Assembly: GCA_030267565.1 (NCBI GenBank)
Contig: BRXU01000001.1
Location: 9,279,001-9,343,000 of the forward strand
Length of the DNA: 64,000 bases
Reading direction: 5' to 3'
From: Pleodorina starrii
Taxonomy: Eukaryota > Chlorophyta > Chlorophyceae > Chlamydomonadales > Volvocaceae
Of this stretch, positions 1 through 12,800 are shown in pieces. A program made the position numbers and the translations under genes. The notes below the pieces were generated by a model, which saw only the letters and a program-made list of their open reading frames with translations, ran no database searches and was not told the origin of the DNA. Every line of letters begins with the position of its first letter. Within the stretch, counting starts at the first letter, position 1.

Positions 1-2250
<2,250 letters not shown>

Positions 2251-2321
<71 letters not shown>
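2251..2321. repeat. (TG)n microsatellite, 3' tail of LINE copy 2
   Basis: About 35 TG units joined directly to the conserved LINE 3' sequence at 2322. On the other side it abuts copy 1 inside its ORF. Confidence 0.85.
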
Positions 2322-2322
<1 letters not shown>

Positions 2323-2620
2323 GTTACAGTATCTGACCGGGCCCTGACGCTGGCCAGGGGCTGCTAACCCAGCCCCGACGGAAAGACCGCCTAAGCACTC
2401 TCCCCCTTGCGGTGGGAGAAGGGCGTGAGGGGCCGCTACCCCCTCCTGCTCGACGCAGAGCTGGCTGCGTCATACACCCCATATACGGGTGTACGGCGCA
2501 GCGGCTCCCCAAAGGCTTGAGCTCACAGCCTGCCTTATACGGCAGCTGGGCCCTTCGTCCGCACAAACAGCAGTCGCGCCGGCGCACTACGCGGCGCCCG
2601 CGCTGTCCTGCCCGCCCTGA
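2322..2620 (-). mobile_element. Severely 5'-truncated (CA)n-tailed LINE, copy 2
   Basis: About 299 bp identical or nearly identical to the first 299 bp of the 3' region of copies 1 and 3. It ends at GCCCGCCCTGA, beyond which the related copies continue with AGTCCTTGCAGC. Here the sequence passes into a short TG run and the large duplicated block. Confidence 0.75.
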
Positions 2621-2900
2621 TGTGTGTGTGTGCGTGTTACATGGTTGGGCGTGCGTGCCCCTTTCATGAACAAAGACCCCATACGAGCCGAGGGCCCAAG
2701 GGAACAAAAACGCTAATATATAGCACGACAGTGATAGCTGAAAAGCCGCCCATGCAGGAGAAGGAGACACTAGCGGCCAAAAGGGACAAATGTGTTGCGG
2801 CGGTGGGCCCAGATGCGCTCAAGCATATCCGCCAAACGAGGGGGATCCCGCCCATTACATCGCTTCTCCCATGCCCGCAAATTTGGGGAACCCTTATTTT
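2620..2900. other. Left part of duplicated block, no recognised gene
   Basis: Short open frames exist on both strands, but none shows a motif I recognise. The sequence is not present in the diverged third copy (gene B block), whose homology starts only near 3430. It may be an old transposon fragment. Confidence 0.3.
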
Positions 2901-2958
2901 GTTGTAAACTGCTGGCTGACATCCCGAGCGCTCGGGATGTCAGCCAATAGCTTACAAC
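2901..2958. repeat. Perfect 32-bp palindrome with flanking inverted repeat
   Basis: Positions 2914-2945 form a perfect palindrome whose half is GGCTGACATCCCGAGC. It is flanked by GTTGTAA (2901-2907) and its complement TTACAAC (2952-2958). The layout suggests two terminal inverted repeats joined head to head, or the remnant of a small foldback transposon. It is repeated at 37071-37128. Confidence 0.7.
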
Positions 2959-3050
2959 ACGATATACGTAGGGCAATCGCGGATGCTTCGTAATGTGGGA
3001 CGTCCTCCGTCAACCACTATATATATATAAACTCGTGCTATATATATATT

Positions 3051-3257
3051 TAGGAGTATCTGCGACTAGAGATACGTCTGCTGGCTAAGAAGTTCTGAAA
3101 GTACCGTATTTCCCTGGAAACCGCCCTAGGTATCTTCTGGTATCTCTGAAGATACCTAGGGCGGTTTCCAGGGAAAATCTGCCCATAGACAGATAGATAC
3201 GGTACTTTCAGAACTTCTTAGCCAGCAGACGTATCTCTAGTCGCAGATACTCCTAAA
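3051..3257. repeat. Long foldback (about 85-bp arms), MITE-like
   Basis: The left arm 3051-3137 and right arm 3148-3257 are inverse complements with a 10-base loop and one insertion of roughly 20 bases in the right arm (around 3175-3197). The arms start with TAGGAGTATCTGCGACTAG and end with its complement. A transcript would fold into a long near-perfect hairpin. An AT-rich (TA)n stretch lies just before it. It is repeated at 37221-37427. Confidence 0.75.
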
Positions 3258-3835
3258 AATAAGATAGCCACCATGTGTCCAACACCATGCGGCTGAAATC
3301 CATCCAAGAGTTGCTGTAATAATGCGTATGAGTGCCGCCCCCAAGCCTGTCAAGAGAGTGTTTGTGGCACTACGCGTCTTGATGGTATATATATACGTAT
3401 GCATAAATATATATGCAGGTTGCCCCTAAGGACATCACATTTCCACCTACTAGTGCAATCTCGCGCGTGATGTACCGTGAGTCCCTCTCATATATCCCTC
3501 CATCGTCCTGGATCACTCCCCCAAACCCCTCCATCGCTCGGAAAGATCCTATCTCACCACAATTCCTATATATAGTGTCAAACCCATAAAGATCCCGGAA
3601 GGTCGTCGGATAGGCTGCCGTACAGGTGGGCACCGCAGTGGTATTATGACGCAGGGCGCTTTATGTCACGAATACTTCAAACCTGGCAACGCCGCCTTAA
3701 ACTCTGCATGTTTATGATGTAAATGACTGGCTGACAACGGTGGTCCACGTGAAAATGCGAGTTGGCGGTTCCGGGGCCAACGATCTTGGCGGGATCGACT
3801 CCGGCACATTTTGGTGCATGCAAACGCGTAGGCGC

Positions 3836-4445
3836 TCGTGTTAGCCATACAGGGGACATCTTTAGAATATTATTGATTAGTTTTCCACGATGATCCACGC
3901 TTAGAGCTGAATTCTGGGAGACGCGACACAATAATCGCTGAAATACGACACCAGCAGCGAGAAATCCCGTGAAACCACCTTTTCCATCGTTCGTGTTAGC
4001 CATACAGGGGGCATCTAAACAATATTGATTAGTTTTCGACGATGATCCACGCTTAGAGCTGAATTCTGGGAGACGCGACACAATAATCGCTGAAATACGA
4101 CACCAGCAGCGAGAAATCCCGTGAAACCACCTTTTCCATCGTTCGTGTTAGCCATACAGGGGACATCTAAACAATATTAATTAGTTTTCCACGATGATCC
4201 ACGCTTAGAGCTGAATTCTGGGAGACGCGACACAATAATCGCTGAAATACGACACCAGCAGCGAGAAATCCCGTGAAACCACCTTTTCCATCGTTCGTGT
4301 TAGCCATACAGGGGGCATCTAAACAATATTATTGATTAGTTTTCCACGATGATCCACGCTTAGAGCTGAATTCTGGGAGACGCGACACAATAATCGCCGA
4401 AATACGACACCAGCGAGAAATCCCGTGAAACCACCTTTTCCATCC
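3836..4445. repeat. Four tandem copies of a 152-bp repeat
   Basis: Units start with TCGTGTTAGCCATACAGGGG at 3836, 3991, 4143 and 4295 (spacings 155, 152, 152). They end with CACCTTTTCCATCGT or a variant. Units differ by a few bases and small indels around the AATATTATTGATTAG segment. Open frames across it are by-products of the periodicity. The same array is at 38006-38615. Confidence 0.9.
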
Positions 4446-5350
4446 CTCACAGCTGTACAGCTTATCGATGCATATTGATGTATCAAATAAACCTGCAAGC
4501 TAAGGGTCCTTCGCTCCAAGGCATGAAAAAGCGACAGTTGCCGAAACCCTTGGGGGCCCTTCGCGCCTGGTGATGGGCACGGCCATTATGGCGACTGGGC
4601 CGTAGTGCTAGAAAAGCACAGAGAGTGTAGGTGACACCGAAGACGTTATTTAGCGTCCCTAAGGGTAGGATAAATAATTCGGGTCGCGTAACTCGCCAGG
4701 AGCGGCCTGTAGACGGCATTTCTGGCCTGCGTCACACGCATTAGGCCGAAAAACCCGAAATTTAAAATATTGACCCCCGACGAGTTTTTGCCCAATGGTG
4801 GCCCAGTGGCGCATATCCATGTACCCGCCGGCTTTGGACGTCGTACTAGACATCTAACCCTATGTGCCTGACGAAATTGATCTTTAATTAATGATGTTTG
4901 GGGTGAATGCAGGCTCATCGACGAGAAAGTGCGTCAGAAAACCCCTGCCCACCTGTAGGATGGGCCGTAGGCTGTAGGCCGTAGGCCGTAGGCCGTAGGC
5001 CGGCGCCGTGAAACCGGTTGGCAACGCTCGTCGATCAACCCCATAGACGAACTTTAGCCCAAAAAACAAGGAGAGTCTAATAATCCATGACCCTCAGTTC
5101 ACGTTTCGTAACCCGAACGACATGCATGGCTAGTTATTTTAGTTTTGGTGAAATGAAACGTGGCAAAGCAGCAAGCAAGGTCCTGGCGTTTCACTGTTTG
5201 TGATGAAGTTCCGGTGGGTAGTGGAAAACACTCTGCGTCCCCGCTCGTCCAGTACGTCCAGCCAGTACAACACGAACGACGTACCCAGGCTCTGGACGTA
5301 TCTTCGCGCCAATCGGAATGAGGCCCGCCGTTCCACGTACGGCAAGCACA
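4446..5350. other. Upstream region of pherophorin A, no coding sequence seen
   Basis: About 900 bp with no frame showing a recognisable protein. It contains a small GTAGGCC minisatellite (4955-5001). From about 5005 onward it is alignable with the upstream region of gene B (from about 29100), so the right half probably includes promoter or 5' sequence shared by the family. Confidence 0.4.
4955..5001. repeat. GTAGGCC minisatellite
   Basis: Six or so copies of GTAGGCC or variants in tandem. A longer, more irregular version lies at the equivalent place upstream of pherophorin B (28976-29100) and an identical one at 39121-39167. Confidence 0.7.
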
Positions 5351-5358
5351 TATAAATA
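5351..5358 (+). promoter_or_regulatory. Possible TATA box of pherophorin A
   Basis: TATAAATA lies about 530 bp before the proposed start codon. A 5' leader of this length would have to contain an intron, which is plausible: a pyrimidine-rich tract ending in TTTTGCAG occurs at 5833-5853, just before the start. The TATA sequence is not conserved in gene B, which lowers confidence. Confidence 0.25.
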
Positions 5359-5887
5359 ACTTCATTTCAACATATTATATGTACATAACCGACTGACTGA
5401 CGCCAGGGGATTAATTCACCGGCCAGATGTGGTTTTAGCTACGCCAGCAACATACAGGGCGCCAAAAAGCGAGCAAGGTGTGTGTGCGTCCGAAAGTTCC
5501 GGAAAAGGTACGGTGTGAATCTTGCCTGCTAGCCGGTAGGTTGTGCAGTCGTTTGTTGTCGGCCGGCAAGGGCTTGCTTGACCGGCAATTGCCAGCTCGC
5601 TCCATGTCGTGGGAAATGTCGTATGTGCTGACAGTTGCTGGCAATCGCTCTGCCTCGCCGTTGTATCTTCGGTCGCGGATGTTAATTTTCGGGGCTTTTG
5701 CCGGCAATGTAACATGCAGACCAGCGGGCGTGCCGGCTACCCCAGCCGTAACTGTTGCTGTCGGGAGCTATTGCTATCCCAGCCGTAACTACTTTCGCTA
5801 GCCATGTGCCTGCGCCAAAGTTTGCTCGCTCTTTCTTCTCTTCCCTTTTGCAGGACGGATAGCTGCAGGAGCGAGCGAGGCGTCGGA

Positions 5888-8377
5888 ATGCGCCACCTCC
5901 CGAGCCAGCGCACCATCGGTGGTGCCACCACCACTGGTGGCATCAGCAGCAGCCGGCGGCCAGTAGTGGCGGAGGCCGGCACTCGACCGCACACCCGCCG
6001 CATCCCGCTGCTGGTTCCTCGCCGCCGGCATTCCCTCGCCCCCATCGTCGCCGCCTTCGCAGCGCTCCTCGCGGCAGGGCTCCTGGGCCACTGCCCTGCG
6101 GTGGCGCTGCCCTCGTGTGATGAATCCATCCACTTGATGGTCAACGGAACCGAGGTGCAAACTATTGCCACACCCATCCGCTCAACCGAGACAGGCGCGG
6201 TGTTAATTCCAGAAGCCGTGATCTCCACGATGAACTTTACCTACACTACCGGTGAAACATTTCCTAACATGCCAAACGTTTTCGTAAACGGCTCAGCTTG
6301 GAACGGCTCCGCTGTGGCATACACCCTAGTCATGTCGCCATCGCAGTTCGCCGCGCGCTACAACGGCTCGGCCGGCTGCACCGCACCCGAGCCCGCGTTG
6401 ATGGACGGAGTGTTCAATACATATCTGACGGTTGTTTCTGCTGGAGCATATGACACAAGCCGCGACGTGGGCTTCCCAGTGCTGATTTTGCTTTTTGCTG
6501 CATCAGACTATTACACAGAGCATTTCAAGCCGTGCACACCATTCCCGATGTACGCCTTCAACCAGTTTTTGGATTTTGACCCAAACAAAGAAAGCGTTGA
6601 GGGGGCCTTGAACTTCCTCAACACCAGCTCCTGGATGGGGAACACGTGGGTTCAGGCCAACGACACGACTGACCCAGTTTGCCCCAACTCCCCCACCAGC
6701 TTCGGCTACACCTACCTCGAGCTGTACAACTGCCCCTGCTCGCCGCCACCCAGCCCTCCAGTGCCTTCCCCTCCACCCCTTCCACCATCACCACCCGGAC
6801 CGCTGCCGCCATCCCCATCGCCGCCTCTGCCGCCCTCCCCATCTCCACCGCTGCCACCCTCTCCATCTCCACCGCTGCCACCCTCCCCTTCACCTCCCTC
6901 TCCACCCTCCCCATCGCCGCCTCTGCCACCCTCTCCGCTGCCGCCCAAACCACCCTCCCCTCCGCCGCCCACGCCCCCTTCACCGCCGTCGCCTCAACCA
7001 CCCCTTCCACCTCCCCCGCCCCCACCCTCGCCACCTTCCCCACATCCCCCGCTTCCACCACCGCCGCCACCGCCACCACCTCGCCCATCCAGACCGCCGG
7101 GCGTCTCTCCCTCTCCACCACCCATGCCGCCACCCTCGCCCTCACCGCCTTCCACCCCTCCATCACCGCGCCCTCCATCTCCACAGCCGCCTCCACAACC
7201 CCCTCCCCCGCCATCCCCTGCGCCTCTGCCGCCGCCCTCACCTCCCTCCCCTAGCCCCCTTCCGCCCCCATCTCCGTTCCCATCTTCCCCGCCACCTTCA
7301 CCGTCTCCACCGCCGCCCCCATCTCCACAGCCTCCCGCTCGAACCCCACCCCCGTCACCTCCTCCTCCACTAAAGCAGCCAAAGGCTCCCAAATCGCCCA
7401 GGCCCCGCTCACCCCCGCCCTCACCCCCACCTTCATCCCCGTCCCCGCCTTCACCCCGCCCACCCTCGTCTGCCGGCCCCCGCCCGCCTCCTCCTTCCCC
7501 CAACGCCTATCTCATCGACGGTTTTCCCTTCTCGTCTTGTACGGCACGGGATGTTTATTTGTCGCCGTACCGTATGACGTCCCCCGTGGGGCCGGTCAAC
7601 ACCACATCCGTCGACGACTCCTTCTGTTTCCGAGTGGCAGCTGGGGGCGGCAGCACGGGCGAATTGGGCGGGGTTGCTGGCCCCTGCTCAAACATGACAG
7701 TCAACGCGATCCAGATGATTATCAGTGAGTGGTGCATCGCAGAACGCGGCATAGTGCATGTTTCCTGCGGATCGATAACGTATTATACTTGCATGTGCGA
7801 AGCCGATATGGTGGTTCGTTCACGCCTTGGTGGTTTTAGGGTTTTTAGGGGTTTGGGTTGGGAGGGGGTTTTGGACGGAGTTGCTAACCCTTAGTGTTGA
7901 CCTTACTTAAAGGAGGGCGGCCCGATGCATGGCTGCGGGCGTCGGTGCGTCGTGATACTGCACCCCGTGCGTTCTTTTACCCCATATAAATAGCCCCAGC
8001 CACCCATTCGCCACACCTATTTTTCCGCCACGCACGACCCTTCAACGAAATGCAACACCCCTGCAGATCCGTCCTGCGTTCTTGAGAAACCCAAGGCCAT
8101 CCGAAACGCCACAATCAACGGTGTGCGGGTGTTTCCGTACTACAGCCAGAAGGTCTGGAACGGCGGCTCGTACGGCATCCTGGGTTTCAGCCGCCTGACC
8201 GACCGCTTTCCCGTCGTCCCTCCGTCGGGCGGGCTGTACGTGTGTCTGGCAATGTCACGAAGCAGCAGCAGCGGCTGTGGCACCCCGCGGGGTCTGTGCT
8301 TCGGGCCCAGCTGCGTGTACTCGCTGTTCAACAACGAGGTGACGTGCTGCCCGGCGAGCGAGGCGGTGCTTGGATAA
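5888..8377 (+). CDS. Pherophorin-type extracellular matrix glycoprotein A
   Basis: Secreted hydroxyproline-rich glycoprotein expected in the volvocine cell wall. Two exons, 5888-7724 and 8067-8377, join in frame to give 715 residues. The 342-bp intron has a GTGAGT donor and a CTGCAG acceptor. Residues 1-48 are basic, and 49-73 form a hydrophobic signal segment ending AVA. A Cys-containing N-terminal domain with many N-X-S/T sites follows to about 280. A Ser-Pro-Pro-rich rod runs to about 538. The C-terminal pherophorin domain follows (FPFSSCTARDVYLSPYRM; after the splice INPSCVLEKPKAI and CGTPRGLCFGPSC). I chose the ATG at 5888 because MRHLPSQRTI is conserved in all three paralogs and a good 3' splice site lies 35 bases upstream. 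An in-frame ATG at 5804 is the alternative start. Without splicing, the frame stops at 7894 inside the intron. Confidence 0.85.
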
Positions 8378-9770
8378 GCACACACGCGAGAAGTGCCGTA
8401 CACGGATATTGCTCCATCCGGTTGTTGCATGGTGGTTGGGAACGGAAACCCGGCCTGGACATTGGCATGGTGCAGTTGAGTATCGTATCGTATCTTATCT
8501 AGCTAGAGGTGATGACGCACGGCGTGGTGGTGTTTTGTAGCGACCCTTTTTTGAGTTACGTTAGTTAATATTAACCCATAAGAAGTAGAAAGCACGTTGA
8601 GTTTCTCGGGCTATCAATCTGTCTGCTGGTTAGACGGTATGCAGCAGCAGCATCAAACGGCGGCCAAGCAAATAGTAATAGTAAGCGGATATTTCAGCGG
8701 GTAAGCGGGTAAGCCGGTGCTTTCGTTGTTTCTGCTCCTGGGCGCGCACGCGCGGACAGAGTTGGGTCGCTCTATTGTGGCATGCACAGTGCGGCAGCGG
8801 CAGCAGTTGGCTTGTTATTCGTTGCTGTGTATTTGATTATTACAAAACTATACTGGAGGGGGGGCGTAATGTCATGTCGGTCATATATGCAGCATCCGCC
8901 CGATCATTACGTTCTAGTAGCCTCGCCCGCCCCCGTTATGGCCTGCGGAGTGGCATGGCAGGTGCTCGACTCAATATGCAGCTCGCAGGAAGAGCAAGGT
9001 GGTTGCATGCATGTATGTCTGGGCGCGCCCGTGCGGGACCCGCTTTCGTTATATTATCTAATTATCATTGTACGCCACGCACTTCAGACCACGAACAACG
9101 TACGTCAACACTGTGAGCATACCATGCGCGTTAGGATTTGGAAGCAACGTAGATCGCTGGCCGGCCGACCGTGCCTCAAATGTACTTTAGGATGGATCAG
9201 GCAGGGATGCCATGCCTAATAATCAGGCCACACGTTCGTATACGGCGGTATCGGCTGTCGAGGACCCCTACGCCTCCATCCGCGGGCGGTTGATGTAACG
9301 AAGTTGTGGGTGCATGATTACGTAACACAGCTTTCGATCCAGCCTGGAGCCCTCCTGGGGCGTGGCCGGAATTATTAAATTTTAAATAATAGCTGCATGC
9401 TATGCCCGCACAAAGATGGTACGTAGGCGACTCAAAACTAACCTGGCAACATGCATGCATACATGCAGTACAGCTACTTAAGCACACACACAGATATGAT
9501 TACGTGCGACCTCACGCGCGCAACACCGTGATACGATCGCACCGGCCATGGCGCGCGACAGCAGGCAACGATAGATCCGCCGTCCGCTGCCCTCGAGGTT
9601 GCCTGCGTGCCTGCTGCTGTGACGACGTTGCTTGATTCGTTGGAGTACGTAATGCTTGCACGCATGCACCACGCCAGCCTGCTGCTATGACGTACCTACC
9701 GGTAAGCAGCAAATTGGAAGGCGTAACCGTGTGCGTACGTGGATGACACGAGTAAGGGTCTCCTCTGGCT
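8378..9770 (+). other. 3' flank and probable 3' UTR of pherophorin A
   Basis: No convincing coding frame. About the first 900 bp aligns with the 3' flank of gene B, including the TGTAA at 9294, suggesting a long conserved 3' UTR. Short palindromic TGCATGCA tracts occur near 9005 and 9452. Confidence 0.4.
9294..9298 (+). terminator. TGTAA polyadenylation signal candidate for pherophorin A
   Basis: TGTAA is the usual poly(A) signal in Chlamydomonas and its relatives. This one is about 920 bp after the stop codon and is kept in both paralogs (33570 and 43460) within a conserved context (GGTTGATGTAA). Confidence 0.4.
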
Positions 9771-9840
9771 AGCAGGCCTCGGGAGCCTCCCCCGCCTCCA
9801 AGAACCCGAAGAAGACGGGCTGAGGTGGAACCCGAAACCC

Positions 9841-12800
9841 ATGGTCAGGAGCGCCGCCGCCGAACCGCGTGGCACCCCGGATGAACGACGGAGCGGAAGC
9901 CCCGGGGATCACTGTAGTAGATGTGTTGCACGAAAGAGGTGTACGGGTAAAGGCGATGTGGGGAACTGCGCATACGGGATGACGGAACAAGGGGCAGAAC
10001 AAGCCGGCAAGCATGAATGGGAAGCTGGCAAACCAAGGTCTGGGACTGATCAGGGGACGCAGACAGGTGGATGGACAGGGGACGGAAGGGAGGACCGGAA
10101 GGCGGGAGGTTGGACGCAAAATGAGAAGGCACGAGTCCCGATGGATGACATGCCGATGGCGGAATTAGCAAGCTGCCAATACCTAGGCGGACTTTGCTGG
10201 CACGGGAGAGATGCAGGGGACCAGCGAGGCCTAATAGCCAATCAGGAGGTGGACGGAATCGGAGAGACATCCGAGAATGTGATTGTCAGGATGTTACATG
10301 CGCCGTGTGGTAGAGTGGTCCCCCAGGGCCAGTGGAGCCCACCCCCCGTGGCCCAGCCCATTAGGCGGAAGGACGGAGGACGAAGCGGATGGCAGGTCGC
10401 GGTTCATGAAGCTGTAACCTGCATCCACCATAACCCACCCCCGGCAGTCCCCCCTGCGCGCCCCATTAGCACGCCAACACACACACAGCGTGCACAACCA
10501 AGCCGCGAGCACATCCGTAGTCATACAACTGCATTACGACATCTGACCCGCATGATCGGATCACCCTTGCCCACACACAGGGCCCAGAGGATTCAGGCAC
10601 CGCACACCCAGCAGACACGACTAAACCGCCTGACCGTGCTGTGGCCCCCACCCGCAACCACCGCCCCACCCACCTACCACGAGCCACAAGAAGCACAGTT
10701 CTGCCAAATACACGCCATTAACAACCTCATGGGCCGTCGGGTCCTTGAGCCACTCACCGTACTGCAGTACTGCAATGCCGTACAGCTCCGGCTAAACGAA
10801 CTAGCCAGACACAGCCCACGAGAAACTGGCACTGCCAAACTCTGGAGCCATGCGTTTAACCGACGTACCGGAAACTTCAGCGTCATGCTGGTGAACCACT
10901 ACCTACGCCACTGCGTCAATCTGCAGGGCGGAACCTGCCCCTACCTCGCATCCGTCTCTTGCGGCTACACCATCCCACCCGGAAGCAGTCGTGAAACCAT
11001 TCTAGCCGGAATCGCGGCACACACACCCAACGGCAGTACGTCCCTATCACTTGGATTCGTACTGCAAGGGCCAGCACACGCCATAGCGGTTAAGCGTGCC
11101 GGGGATAACTGGTTTCGCATTGACTCAGCAGAGGTGGCAGGGCAAAGCCAAAGGCCCATGGACAACAGCCAATGGGCACGGCTAACGGGCCACGTCCACT
11201 ATCTGGCGCCGGTAGACATTTTGACCATCAATCAGATGATGCTGGATTTCCGCCACATCCCGGGGCCGGAAGAGTGGCACACAATGGAAGGACGCACGCA
11301 GAACGCTCAGCCACCCACAGCCCCCGCCATCCTCGACCTCACGGACCCTAGCCCCACACCGATGGCACTGGAAGAGTCGAACCAATGGCAAAACGCAGAA
11401 TGCGCGGCAACCGGACACGATGCCGCCGACATCCACCCCACACCGATGGAGATCGACGAGGCAGACCTCACGGGAACCGAAGGACATACGCAAACCCCCC
11501 CATCACAGCTCGAACACCCCCTAACCCCGACCCGTGCGCATGAGGATCTGAACGCCGCCGAGCTAAGCGCTGCCCAGCAAGAGAACCCCGGTGATAACCC
11601 TGCAACCACAGCCGCTGAACCAAGTCCCATGGAAATAGATCCTGCGGAACCCGGGACGGGCACAGCGCAGCCATTGCCGGACGCTCACAACGTCGAGCTC
11701 CACCCGCGTGAAACGCAGCCAGACCCCCAGGGGGCCCGCCCAGCAGACGCGGGCACCACATCGGCGCGCCGCTCCAACGCGGACGGAGCCGCAAACCGCA
11801 ACCCCGGGCCACAAGCAGCGGCACCTGCAAGTAAAAGCAGGAAACGGACCAGAGGTCAGACGGGAACGACGCCAGCAACCCATACCATCACATACCACCT
11901 CCGTCGTATGCTGGGACTCCCCATCCGACCGGGACGGAACCAACGGGCGGACGAAACGCCGAATGCAGCAGAGGCAGCTCGGGGACCCGCACATACCCCT
12001 CCCAACCCGGCCCCCGAGCCAACACACACCACGCACACGCCCGCCGAACCAACCGCCCCACGTACACAACAGCGCAAGCGCCACGCAGACAACCCCCCCA
12101 TGCCGCAACCCCGCCCCAAACCGAAATCAGGACCCCAGCAACAGCACATGACAAAATACGTGCTACCCAAGAAACCCAGGACGGAGGCCCCTGCCGCACC
12201 TGCTGAAACTCCCCAGAGGACCGCGCCAGCGCCACCCGTCCCCGCGCCAGGAGACCCACGGCCCGGCCACCTCAAGATCCTCACGATGAATACCCGCGGC
12301 CTGCAGGGGCACCGCGAGGGAATAAAACACCTGTTAGACGAACACAAACCAGACGTAATGGTGCTAACGGAAACCAAACTGAGCGCCCATCACCGGCGAG
12401 CCATCGCCGGGGTGAAGCACACCCTGAAACCCTACCAGACATACATGAGTAACCACCCGCACGACAGTAACCCCACTATACGGCAGGCAGGAGTGATGAT
12501 CGGCGTGGCAGACCGCTTCAATCGCCAAGGCAGCGCAACGGCAGAACCTGTGCCCCCGGAGCTCAGTGGGTACATAGGACATGTGCGCATCGCGCCCCCG
12601 GGCAGTACGGCTCTACATGTCATAGGGGTATACTGCCCTGCCGACCCCGCCGCCAGGCAGAAAATATACGATTACGGACGGGCGGCCGCGCTGCAAGCCA
12701 ATGCTAAGGGCGAACACCTTGTGATGGCGGGCGACTGGAATGCAACACTCAAACTGAGCGACCGATCTACGGGCACCTGCAATGCGACAGACCGTGCGCA

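Larger units (their letters stand above)
2620..9770. repeat. Segmental duplication, copy 1 (about 7.15 kb, contains pherophorin A)
   Basis: This block recurs at 36789-43936 in the same orientation. The offset is 34,170 up to about 4463 and 34,166 after it, because of a 4-bp indel (CTTATCGATGCAT versus CTTATGCAT). Reading the two side by side I saw only about ten differences. The left edge is the short TG run after a LINE end. The right edge is exactly where the Dualen-like element begins in copy 1 and unrelated sequence begins in copy 2. Confidence 0.9.

Noticed and set aside
3677..4519. Minus-strand frames across the 152-bp tandem repeat
   Set aside because: No recognised domain, and the frame repeats with the array.
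6618..7503. Gly-, Ala- and Val-rich open frames opposite or overlapping the pherophorin rod (also near 30770-31300 and 40784-41669)
   Set aside because: They are the shadows of Ser-Pro-Pro codons in other frames; only the pherophorin frame has conserved flanking domains.
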